Source: Acidobacteriota bacterium
GTDB taxonomy: Bacteria > Acidobacteriota > Terriglobia > Terriglobales > Acidobacteriaceae
NCBI GenBank assembly: GCA_021800255.1
Contig: JAJYZC010000009.1
Coordinates: 1 to 64,000 of the forward strand
Direction: 5' to 3'
Length of the DNA stretch: 64,000 nt
A program made the translations under genes and the position numbers. Shown in pieces: positions 18,611 to 25,936 of the stretch (positions are counted from its first letter, which is position 1; the number at the start of each line of letters is the position of its first letter). The notes under the pieces are model-generated. The model was given only the letters and a program-made list of their open reading frames with translations. It searched no databases and was not told where the DNA came from.

Positions 18611-19786
18611 TCAGTCGGCCAAAGCCGGGTGCGCGCTTTTTTCCGGCCACGGCGGCAGCAGCTTCAACAGCACCCACAGGAAGAACAGCGGCAGGAGGAT
18701 CAAACCAATCGCCACCAGCAGGCCCTCATGCGTCGCCAGGGCCATCTTGTAGGTGGTGTAGCCCAGGAAACTCTTCGAAAACAACTGCCCCCCGATGACC
18801 ACGTTCCAGCGCATGGCGAAGACGCTGATCAGGATCAGCGCGCCGCAAAAAGCGTAGATGCGCTTGCGGGCGATCTCAGGCATCTTGACGATCTGCACCA
18901 GGAACAACAGAACCAAGGGCAGCACCGTGCCCAGCCAGATTTGCAGCACAATCTGCGAGAAGTAGAGTTTGGTGTGCACCAGAAAGTCCAGGGTGCGGAA
19001 GGACTCGTCGGCCAGGTAGATGCGGTGTACCAGGTCGAGCATCTCCAGGGTGAAGTCGATGACGAAGATGTAGAACATGTACTTGGCCACGGTGTCCAGG
19101 CAGAGCATGTCGATCTTCTGGCCGCGCATTTTGGTAAGCGCCATGTAGAGGAGCATGACGGCGGCGATGCCTGAGACCATGGCGGAAAAGATGAAGACAA
19201 CAGGCATCAAGGGCGACGACCACCAGGGATTGGCCTTGAGCGAGCCGAAGATGAAGCCCACGTAGCCGTGCAGCAAAACGGCCGAGGGAATGCCGACCAG
19301 GGTGACGATCCAGCCCGCCTTCTCGTCCACGCGCAGCGAGCCCTCGCTGATGTTGCTGGAGCCCAGCGTAAGGATGCGGTAGATGAGGCGCTTGATCCCC
19401 GTGGTTTGTTGCGACCACAGCACGATTTCGCGGCGGTAGTCGAGCCATATCTCGAACAGCAGCACCGCCATCAAGTACCAGAGGTAGATGTAGCCGAACA
19501 TGGCCATGGCCGAAGTGTCGTGGGGGGTGAAGTACATCTCGTAGCAGCGCTCCGGATGGCCGAGGTGAAACAGCAGCGGCAGCGGCGCGACGATCAGGAA
19601 GGCGAGAGCCGTGAGCATCGCCAGCCGGTAGGTGGGCTTCACCGCCTCCACGCGGAAGATGCGCTCCAGCGAGGCCAGAATGAAAGCTCCCGCCACCAGC
19701 CCCGTAATGTAGGGATACAAAACGATCAGTATGCTCCAGTAGAGCCTGATCTCGTTCGGATACATGTAACCTTCCACGCCGGTCAT
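18611..19786 (-). CDS. NrfD/PsrC-family quinol-interacting membrane subunit
   Basis: 391 aa with about ten TM helices, the NrfD/PsrC/DsrP-type subunit that exchanges electrons with menaquinol. Recognisable features are the early YITGLVAGAFILASLERIF helix, FHLGHPERCYEMY and LHGYVGFIFGSLKANPWWSSPLMPVVFIFSA. It is the third gene of a cytochrome-ferredoxin-NrfD set, in the same order as dsrJOP, but no DsrMK, molybdopterin or catalytic subunit is adjacent. A 44-bp C/T-rich spacer with tandem CCTAGTC words separates it from the ferredoxin gene. Confidence 0.9.
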   Translation of the reverse strand: MTGVEGYMYPNEIRLYWSILIVLYPYITGLVAGAFILASLERIFRVEAVKPTYRLAMLTALAFLIVAPLPLLFHLGHPERCYEMYFTPHDTSAMAMFGYIYLWYLMAVLLFEIWLDYRREIVLWSQQTTGIKRLIYRILTLGSSNISEGSLRVDEKAGWIVTLVGIPSAVLLHGYVGFIFGSLKANPWWSSPLMPVVFIFSAMVSGIAAVMLLYMALTKMRGQKIDMLCLDTVAKYMFYIFVIDFTLEMLDLVHRIYLADESFRTLDFLVHTKLYFSQIVLQIWLGTVLPLVLLFLVQIVKMPEIARKRIYAFCGALILISVFAMRWNVVIGGQLFSKSFLGYTTYKMALATHEGLLVAIGLILLPLFFLWVLLKLLPPWPEKSAHPALAD

Positions 19787-19787
19787 T

Positions 19788-19826
19788 CCTAGCTCCTAGC
19801 CCCTCAGTCCCTAGTCCCTAGTCCCT
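19788..19826. repeat. Short tandem CCTAGTC-type repeat in the operon spacer
   Basis: The spacer between the ferredoxin and NrfD genes consists mostly of variants of a 7-nt word (cctagct, cctagcc, cctcagt, ccctagt, ccctagt). Possibly a slippage-prone spacer; no known function. Confidence 0.6.
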
Positions 19827-19830
19827 TTCT

Positions 19831-20565
19831 TTACCGCACCGATCCGTCCAAATCGTTGTAAAAAACCTTGGCCCCCGTGGCCATATCCGGTTTCAAGATG
19901 TGCACGGTGTGGGTTCTCAAAAACTCGTGAATGGGATCCTTGGGATTTTTCAAGTCGGCCAGTTGCCGCGCGCCGGTGGGACAGGCTTCGCAGCAGGCCG
20001 TGGTCAGCCCCTTGGTGATGCGGTGGTAGCAAAGCGTGCACTTGTCCGCCACGTGCTTGGTGGGATGAATGTAGCGGCACCCATACGGGCAGGCCTGCAC
20101 GCAATAGCCGCAGCCCATGCAGTACTTCTGGTCGATCAGCACCACCCCGTCCGGGGTGATGAACGTCGCCCCCACCGGGCAAACCTGGGTGCAGGGCGAA
20201 TCCGCGCAATGGTTGCACAGCTTGGGAACGAAGAAGTAGATCCCGTCGGGGTCTTCGCTGACCGGGGGAAATCCCTCCTTGCCGCCGTCGGGTGAAATCA
20301 CCTGCGGCCGGTCCAGATGCCAGTCGGTACGGTGATACTCCTCCACCCAGGTGCGGAAGAATCCGTCGGGGACATCGTTTTCAGCCTGGCAGGCGCGCAC
20401 GCAGTTGCCGCAGCCGATGCACTTCGAGACATCGATCAACATACCCCACCAGTGATCGGTCATCGTGTAGTTGGGCGCGCTCTCCGGCGTCCCCGCAAGC
20501 ACCGATTTCCAGGCCACCGCGGCGGCCGGCAACAGAAGAAGAACATGGCGGCGGGTTATATTCAC
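19831..20565 (-). CDS. Tat-exported ferredoxin-like protein with four [4Fe-4S] clusters
   Basis: 244 aa electron-transfer subunit. The N-terminus (ITRRHVLLLLPAAAVAWKSVLAG) resembles a twin-arginine signal. Sixteen cysteines form four cluster motifs: CIGCGNCVRAC, CNHCADSPCTQVC, CMGCGYCVQAC, and CTLC...CCEAC. This is the NrfC/DsrO/PsrB-type pattern. The start is a GTG overlapping the cytochrome stop (GTGA) with GGGAGGT 5 nt upstream; the track start within the cytochrome gene is wrong. It should pass electrons between the tetraheme cytochrome and the NrfD subunit on the periplasmic side. Confidence 0.92.
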   Translation of the reverse strand: MNITRRHVLLLLPAAAVAWKSVLAGTPESAPNYTMTDHWWGMLIDVSKCIGCGNCVRACQAENDVPDGFFRTWVEEYHRTDWHLDRPQVISPDGGKEGFPPVSEDPDGIYFFVPKLCNHCADSPCTQVCPVGATFITPDGVVLIDQKYCMGCGYCVQACPYGCRYIHPTKHVADKCTLCYHRITKGLTTACCEACPTGARQLADLKNPKDPIHEFLRTHTVHILKPDMATGAKVFYNDLDGSVR

Positions 20566-21047
20566 TGCGCACCTCCCGCGTTGGATCCCGAACCGATGGC
20601 CGGACTGTGGGGGTTGTGGCAGGTTTCGCAAGCCACGCCGTTGGCATGCTCGGCCGCCACTACCTGCGGAAAGCCCTTGGGCCGCGCGGCGCTGGCCTCG
20701 TGACAGCGAACGCACAGCGTGGCGGTATTCGGCAAGACTGGAACCACGGCGGCCGGATTTTCAACGTGGCCTTCCAATGGCCCGTGACAGGCCTCGCAGT
20801 TTACGTGCGCGTGCGCGCCGGCGGCCTTCGTAGCCACAATGTCCGCGTGGCACTCCGCGCAGGCCTGGTGGCCGGCAAAATGCAGCGGGTTAGCGGCGAT
20901 CTCCCCAATGGCCGCTGCGCGATAGTGCCCGTATTCTCCAAATGTCTTGGGAACTACGAAGCCGCGCACCACCAGAAAGATCAGAAAGAGGACGACGAAG
21001 ATCCCCACGAACCGGAAGAGGTGTCCAGCATCCTTTAAAACGCTCAT
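20562..21047 (-). CDS. Membrane-anchored tetraheme cytochrome c
   Basis: 161 aa. A single N-terminal TM helix (FVGIFVVLFLIFLVVRGFVV) anchors a periplasmic domain with four CxxCH heme sites: CAECH, CEACH, CVRCH and CETCH. Size and layout fit small quinol-linked cytochromes such as DsrJ/NrfH/QrcA-like subunits. First gene of the electron-transfer operon; its stop overlaps the ferredoxin start. The redox partner and terminal acceptor are unknown because no catalytic subunit lies nearby. Confidence 0.9.
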   Translation of the reverse strand: MSVLKDAGHLFRFVGIFVVLFLIFLVVRGFVVPKTFGEYGHYRAAAIGEIAANPLHFAGHQACAECHADIVATKAAGAHAHVNCEACHGPLEGHVENPAAVVPVLPNTATLCVRCHEASAARPKGFPQVVAAEHANGVACETCHNPHSPAIGSGSNAGGAQ

Positions 21048-21416
21048 TGAACTCTATCTCCGTCCTGCTGCTGCCAGCAGGCTCTGCGGCTCTATCCCTT
21101 TCGTGTGATCTGAAACGCTTATTGCTCTGACGCTACAGGAAAATAAGATGGGGACCATGTGAGCACAATCACGTGCAGATGTGATCTTTCGCACTTTTTC
21201 ACCCTGCTCGCCCGGCATGATCCTCGCTCAACGAGGCTCCATCCGCACCTGCTTCTTCTGATTTCTGAAGGGTTTGTGCGCAAGAGCGGGAGTTCCCCCA
21301 AAGCCTGTTCCATAGCGGGGCGTGCGCTGCGGCCTGTCGTCAGGTCACACGATATATCCTTGCGGCTTTGCCGGAAGGGCGATGCAGCGCGCTTTTAGAT
21401 GGCCTTGCGGGCAGAC
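21048..21416. other. Intergenic region upstream of the cytochrome operon
   Basis: 369 bp between the cytochrome gene and the OprB gene, both on the minus strand. It contains the CRP/FNR-like palindrome at 21158-21173. A 79-codon plus-strand ORF (21159-21398) has no start context or recognisable features and is not called. No convincing terminator was seen. Confidence 0.5.
21158..21173. promoter_or_regulatory. CRP/FNR-family-like operator
   Basis: TGTGA-GCACAA-TCACG matches the TGTGA-N6-TCACA consensus of CRP in 9 of 10 positions. It sits about 110 bp upstream of the tetraheme cytochrome start. An Fnr/Crp-type regulator controlling a respiratory operon would make sense, but the regulator is not in this window. 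Confidence 0.45.
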
Positions 21417-22916
21417 TCAGAATTCGGTGTGAAAGCGAAAGGAGGAGACGGCGACCGGACCACGCACCTGGTTATAGCCGGGATTGTTGATGTGCTGAAA
21501 ATCGTATGAGGCATAGAAACCGCGCCACAGGTGAGCGGTGTAGAAGCCCTCAACGATCTTTTCGTGGCCATACGTCAGCGCGCCGTCGCCGAGCAGAAAG
21601 CCGAGTCCGCCCAGCGCCAGATATTGCTGGTGCGCAGCCACAATGCCGTTCATCACAAAGGCCGCGCCGGCGCGGTCCGCGGGCCTCTTCCATTTGCTTC
21701 CCATGGTGAATCCGCCCAGCTCCAGCGTGCGGTCGTCCTCGGTGTAGCAGTAGGATTCGTTGCGGCCGTCGCTCCAGCCCAAGCGGCCGAAGACGCCTAT
21801 GCCGGACGTGACGGCCTGCTCGAAGTTCAGCCCGAAGCCGTATCTGTGGCGTCCCTGCCGCCGCGTGGCGATGATGTCCGGTGTCGCCGTCTTGTGGGCG
21901 AGAAACTCCCCAATCGCTTCTTCGTAGTTCCCCATGTCGGCGTGATTGAGATAGCTCAGCAGGCGCACCGCGCCTGGCCGGTGCGCGATCCGGCTGCCTT
22001 GAAGATCAAACTCTAAGTTTTCCGAGCGCGCCCGCGCCACGTCGGCGTCCAGATAGATTCCGTTGGCCGTCTTCGGCATCAACGCCTCGGCAAAGCGCGC
22101 CGCAAAGCCGCGGTCGTCGTATTCCACCATTGCGCCATCCGTATAACCGCGGGTGTTGGCCGCGTAGTCGTAGGCCCCGTCGTTGTCCACGGTCCAGTTC
22201 ATGAACTGAAGGTGGCTGTCCGATCCCCAGGTGTTGGTATCGAAGAAATCCACCAGGTCGAACTTGCCCAGGCGGAATTCGAGCCGCCGTGCGGGCAAAC
22301 TGGTGGCCAGGTCCAGCTCGTCGCGTTGCGCGGCTACGCGGCTGTTGCTCAGCGGGATAATCTGCCGCACCATGAGCCGCGCCAGGTAGGGCGCCCTGGA
22401 AAGCGCCACCCCCTGCACCAGCCGCACCGCGTCCAGATTGGTATAGCCGGCCAGTCCATTGGCGTTGCCGATGCCGTCGCCGGTCGCGTCTTCGAGATCA
22501 GCAAATACCTCCGTATCCGGCGTCAACTCGTAGCCGGTGTAGAGCGTAAGCACATGGGTCGTGGCGCTCTGCGCCCACGCCGTCAGGCTGTTGGGTCCGC
22601 TGTACTTTGCCGGGAATGCCGGGTGATCCTGCAGGATGATGTTCGCCTGGCCCGAAATCCAGTAGCGCGCGGCTTCGGAGTGGGGAAAGAGCGCGGCCGG
22701 AGTGCCGGCATCGTCCGCAGAGGTCCGGCATGCGCCGGCTGCAGGTGATGCGCCGGCCGGCGCATGGGCGCTGCAATGGGGGGTCTGCCCAACCGCGGCT
22801 GCGGCGGCCAGGGCCAGCCCCAGACACATGCCGAGGCTCACGGCCAGTGCGTCCGGCCGCGCGAAAAACGCCCGCGCCGCGCCGCGGCGAGACCTGGAAC
22901 CCCGAAACAGAAACAT
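21417..22916 (-). CDS. OprB-family outer-membrane porin
   Basis: 499 aa. Signal peptide in the first ~45 residues (LAVSLGMCLGLALAAAAAVGQ), then a beta-barrel sequence with YWISGQANIILQDHPAFPAKYSGPNSL, the typical N-terminal part of OprB/carbohydrate-selective porins, and a terminal phenylalanine (FRFHTEF) as outer-membrane signal. The start at 22916 has GAGGAGGG 7 nt upstream. The gene is divergent from the RcnR-like regulator and lies next to the Nramp operon. OprB-type porins beside Nramp genes suggest metal entry, although sugar passage is the classical role. Confidence 0.85.
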   Translation of the reverse strand: MFLFRGSRSRRGAARAFFARPDALAVSLGMCLGLALAAAAAVGQTPHCSAHAPAGASPAAGACRTSADDAGTPAALFPHSEAARYWISGQANIILQDHPAFPAKYSGPNSLTAWAQSATTHVLTLYTGYELTPDTEVFADLEDATGDGIGNANGLAGYTNLDAVRLVQGVALSRAPYLARLMVRQIIPLSNSRVAAQRDELDLATSLPARRLEFRLGKFDLVDFFDTNTWGSDSHLQFMNWTVDNDGAYDYAANTRGYTDGAMVEYDDRGFAARFAEALMPKTANGIYLDADVARARSENLEFDLQGSRIAHRPGAVRLLSYLNHADMGNYEEAIGEFLAHKTATPDIIATRRQGRHRYGFGLNFEQAVTSGIGVFGRLGWSDGRNESYCYTEDDRTLELGGFTMGSKWKRPADRAGAAFVMNGIVAAHQQYLALGGLGFLLGDGALTYGHEKIVEGFYTAHLWRGFYASYDFQHINNPGYNQVRGPVAVSSFRFHTEF

Positions 22917-23149
22917 GCAGCAGCCCTCCTCGCGTAGGGTAATGGGTGAGTTTTACAAGGGCGCAAATCGATCCCTGCGCAAACGCTCGAAGGTCAGACC
23001 GAGCTTTGGCGCCGGGGGCAGGCCGCAAATCAGCCTCCTGCCGGATTAGGCCCGAGGCGGGACGGCGGGCCTACAATGAGAGAACAACGAAACCCTCGCC
23101 GGTTCGTGCTCTGCCGGGGGTAGGTATTGTCAAGCGTAGGAGCCCCGCC

Positions 23150-23422
23150 ATGTCCCACCAGGACCGGGAAAAACTCAAATTGCTGCAGCGGCTGAGGAAA
23201 GTTCGCGGCCAGTTGGACGCCGTGGAGCGCGCCCTGACAGCCGACGAGGATTGCGGCGGCCAGCTCATGCTGCTGGCCGCGGTGCGCGGCGGCGTAAACG
23301 CGCTCATGGGTGAGGTGCTGGAGACTCACATTCGCTTTCACTTGGCCGGCGGCGCTAAGGAACAGATCGCCCCCGAGTTGGCCGAAGATCTCATCGACCT
23401 GGTGCATGCCTACCTCAAGTAA
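23150..23422 (+). CDS. Metal-sensing repressor of the CsoR/RcnR family (RcnR-like)
   Basis: 90 aa all-helical tetrameric repressor of the DUF156 family. Residues at the RcnR metal positions are conserved: His3 (MSHQD), Cys35 (DEDCGGQ), His60 and His64 (ETHIRFHL). This is the Ni/Co-sensing RcnR set rather than the Cu-sensing CsoR set or the formaldehyde-sensing FrmR set. The ATG at 23150 is chosen because it places His3 correctly; the track ORF is 68 codons too long. A TACAAT -10 lies at 23072-23077. It is divergent from the porin and close to the Nramp operon, whose promoter holds a matching palindrome. Confidence 0.9.
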   Translation: MSHQDREKLKLLQRLRKVRGQLDAVERALTADEDCGGQLMLLAAVRGGVNALMGEVLETHIRFHLAGGAKEQIAPELAEDLIDLVHAYLK

Positions 23423-23594
23423 GCTCATTGATCGCTCGTCAGTGAAGCCCATCGTTCCCTCCCCTATCGCAACGGAATGACACGCGGCGGAAAACGCGAA
23501 CCATCCTCAGAAGCCGGCAGCACGATTGCTTGCGTGCCGCCCTCCGGACCGTTGCGCTCAACCGTGCCCTACCGGCGAGCGGCCGCTGCCCGTC

Positions 23595-23810
23595 TCACCG
23601 GACGAACCCCACCATTCCGAGCACGTGATAGACCAGAATTCCGCCCATCAGGATCAGATAGCCCCGGAGCGCGATCAACGAGTAGCGCACCGCCGGCGTC
23701 ATCACAATCGGCCCCAGCCCCTCGCTGGCGCACTTCTGCTCGGGCTCGTCGTCGAGGGGATGAACTACGCGAAAGTACTCCGCAGGATAGGAATTGTGCA
23801 TGGTCGCCAT
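23595..23810 (-). CDS. Small single-TM protein, last gene of the Nramp operon
   Basis: 71 aa. A soluble N-terminus (MATMHNSYPAEYFRVVHPLDDEPEQKCASEG) is followed by one TM helix (YSLIALRGYLILMGGILVYHVLGM). It starts 16 bp after the Nramp stop, on the same strand, so it is probably co-transcribed and possibly a small accessory subunit of the transporter. No family is recognised. A real gene is favoured by the operon position and the clear membrane helix. Confidence 0.6.
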   Translation of the reverse strand: MATMHNSYPAEYFRVVHPLDDEPEQKCASEGLGPIVMTPAVRYSLIALRGYLILMGGILVYHVLGMVGFVR

Positions 23811-23826
23811 GAGTCACCTCGTCAAG

Positions 23827-25140
23827 TCAAGAAAAAAGATTGGGTAGCATCACCTGCGCCGCCAGCAGCAGCGACAGGGCGAAGAGGACGGCAATGATCG
23901 TCCAGTTGATCCAGTTATTCCAGCGCCGGTTCACCCATTGATCGCCCAGTAAGGCGCGATCGTTGAGCAGCAGTTGCAGAAAAATGATGGCCGAGGGCAG
24001 CATCAGCCCGGCCAGAACCTGCACGCTGACGATGACCAGTTGCAAGGGCATGCGCGGGATCAGCACCACGCCCGCCGCCGCGGCCACGCAGCCCGTGTAG
24101 ACGGTGTAGAACCCCGGCGCCTCCCAAAGCTTCTTGTGCAGCGAATGCGGCCAGCCGCGCACTTCACCGTAGGCCCAGGCGCTGGCCAGAGAAATCGCTG
24201 TCGTGCCCAGCACCGCCGCGTTCACCATCAGCAGCAGCACGCCGTTGCGCATCCATACCCCGGCGAAGGGAACCAGCGCCCTGGCCATCTGCGCCGGGTC
24301 GGCAAATACGATGCCGCGCCGCAAGCCGGACTCGCCCACGATCATCATGGCCCCGGCCACCAGCACCGTGAAGGCCGCGCCGATCAATGTGTCCAGCCGC
24401 GCCCACTTCAGATCCGAGAAGCGCAGCCGCTTTTCGGCCACGCAGCTTTGCTGGAAGAAGAGCTGCCAGGGAGCGATGGTCGTGCCGATAATTGCGATGA
24501 TTAAAAAGACCAGGCTGCCGGTAAGCGGGCCGGGCGGCAGGTTGGGAACCACGCTGTTGTAGGCCACCGCGCCCCAGTGCGGATGCGCCATCGCCGCCAA
24601 CGCAAACCACGTGAGGTCCAGCAGGCAAAGAAAGATCACCGTGCGCTCCCAGCGCAGGTAGCTTCCGGTCACGACCATCAGAACAAGGCCAGCGGCCGCG
24701 GCCGGAACTGAGATTTGCGGCCGAACGCCCACTGCGCCCAAGGCCAGCGAGATGGCGGCAAACTCCGTAACCAGGGTGAGAAAGTTTACGATCAGCAGAT
24801 CGGCCAGCGAAAACCGTCCCCACCACTTGCCGAACCGCTCGTAGATCATGGCCGCGTGGCCCTTGCCGGTGGCGATGCCCAGGCGCGCCACCATCTCCTG
24901 GACGAAGTAGGTGATGGGCAGCAGCAAGAGCAGAATCCACAGCAAATGCAGGCCGTATTGCGCGCCCGCCTGCACATACGTGGAGACAGCCCCGGCATCG
25001 TTGTCGGCCTCCATCACGATCAGGCCGGGCCCAAAGACCATCAGAAACGTAAGCAGGCTGCGCTGCCAGCGCGTGCGTACACGCACGCCCGCGCTGGATG
25101 GCGCTTTCACCTCTCTTACCTGCGCATTGGCCGTTTGCAT
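23827..25140 (-). CDS. Nramp (SLC11)-family divalent metal transporter with a non-canonical metal site
   Basis: 437 aa with about 11 TM helices. Family features: GPGLIVMEADNDAGAVSTYVQAG in TM1, ARLGIATGKGHAAMIYERFG, and GTTIAPWQLFFQQS in TM6. In canonical Nramps TM1 has DPGN and TM6 has A-x-x-MPH; here the asparagine position reads Ala (DAGA) and the methionine position reads Ala (IAPW), so Mn/Fe selectivity may be lost. Similar replacements are reported, as I recall, for Nramp-related Mg transporters. The start at 25140 has AGGAG 7 nt upstream. It sits between two tiny genes in a probable three-gene operon. Confidence 0.9.
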   Translation of the reverse strand: MQTANAQVREVKAPSSAGVRVRTRWQRSLLTFLMVFGPGLIVMEADNDAGAVSTYVQAGAQYGLHLLWILLLLLPITYFVQEMVARLGIATGKGHAAMIYERFGKWWGRFSLADLLIVNFLTLVTEFAAISLALGAVGVRPQISVPAAAAGLVLMVVTGSYLRWERTVIFLCLLDLTWFALAAMAHPHWGAVAYNSVVPNLPPGPLTGSLVFLIIAIIGTTIAPWQLFFQQSCVAEKRLRFSDLKWARLDTLIGAAFTVLVAGAMMIVGESGLRRGIVFADPAQMARALVPFAGVWMRNGVLLLMVNAAVLGTTAISLASAWAYGEVRGWPHSLHKKLWEAPGFYTVYTGCVAAAAGVVLIPRMPLQLVIVSVQVLAGLMLPSAIIFLQLLLNDRALLGDQWVNRRWNNWINWTIIAVLFALSLLLAAQVMLPNLFS

Positions 25141-25165
25141 CGGTCCGCTCCTGCCTTCATTGAAA

Positions 25166-25342
25166 TCAGGCGCAAAGCAGCCGCGCCGGCGGCTCCTCAA
25201 CGTCAGGGGGTTGCTGGCCGGCGGGCTTACAGTCCGCAATCCATTTCGCGGCCAGCGGCTGCGCAGGATTTCCGGTTGTCACCCACGCGCACGAGAGCGG
25301 CGCGGAACGCCGAATGGGAAAATTGAGAATGACTTTGGTCAT
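25166..25342 (-). CDS. 58-aa small protein upstream of the Nramp gene
   Basis: Too short to be listed separately in the track, which shows a longer frame. The ATG at 25342 is preceded by a very strong Shine-Dalgarno sequence (GGAAGGAGG, 5 nt). The product, MTKVILNFPIRRSAPLSCAW..., is soluble with two cysteines. It ends 25 bp before the Nramp start. No family is recognised. Possible roles are a metal chaperone, a regulator of the transporter, or a leader peptide. Confidence 0.6.
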   Translation of the reverse strand: MTKVILNFPIRRSAPLSCAWVTTGNPAQPLAAKWIADCKPAGQQPPDVEEPPARLLCA

Positions 25343-25936
25343 GACAGCCTCCTTCCGGCACACGCGCCCGTATGCCTGCGCGAACCTGAGAACAGATCCG
25401 CGCACGGAGGCGCAGTTGGCCAGACTTTCGTCTTAGGAGGGGCGGGCAGAACCGCAGGCCGTGCGTGATTTCCTGGTGGTTCCCACTCACTCACTCGATC
25501 TCAAACAAGCACTGTGAGGAGCGGGCGGGAGGCACGTCAGCGAGGCTAATCGCGGCGTCCCGAAGGTCCGTCACAGCGCAGGAGAGCGCTCCGTAGTTCG
25601 CACGCCGTGCGCGCCGGTAGCGCGGCGGTGTGCAGGCTTCGCGGAGGTTCTAGCGCAATTTCGGTTTTCATAGAGTCTCATTGGCGCGTCCACCGTTCAC
25701 AGGCAAACGCTGCCAACGCCTTTATACCATACCCTGAGTGGGTATGGGAAGCCGAACGCAAAAAAAATCTGCTGTGCGCATCTACCCGTGCGCATCTACG
25801 CCCTGCCTGGATGTCTGGATATGATGAGTGACGGCCGAAGGGCAAGCAAACCGGTTCGTGCACCTTCCCCAAGGGAGCGACGAACGGTTCGCTGCGCTGC
25901 GATTTCTTCCTGAGTTCAGGGAGCCGGGGATCGCGT
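25343..25936. other. Long leader/intergenic region of the Nramp operon
   Basis: 594 bp between the small gene at 25166 and the HIT gene. The operator and -10 box at 25721-25747 imply a 5' leader of about 370 nt before the first small gene. I looked for M-box and yybP-ykoY riboswitch signatures and found none. Plus-strand ORFs here lack start context. Confidence 0.5.
25721..25747 (-). promoter_or_regulatory. CsoR/RcnR-type operator overlapping the Nramp operon promoter
   Basis: Perfect inverted repeat CCATACCC-TGAGT-GGGTATGG (25727-25747). CsoR-family operators are ATACCC...GGGTAT-type palindromes. Immediately downstream on the minus strand is TATAAA (25721-25726), a good -10 box, so a bound repressor would block the promoter. 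The RcnR-like gene at 23150 encodes the obvious candidate repressor. Confidence 0.7.

Noticed and set aside
21159-21398. 79-aa plus-strand ORF between the cytochrome and OprB genes
   Set aside because: No ribosome binding site and no recognisable features, and it overlaps the CRP-like site at its first codon.
25166-25720. Possible M-box or yybP-ykoY riboswitch before the Nramp operon
   Set aside because: I searched by eye for the conserved core words of both and did not find them. Only the long leader remains as an observation.
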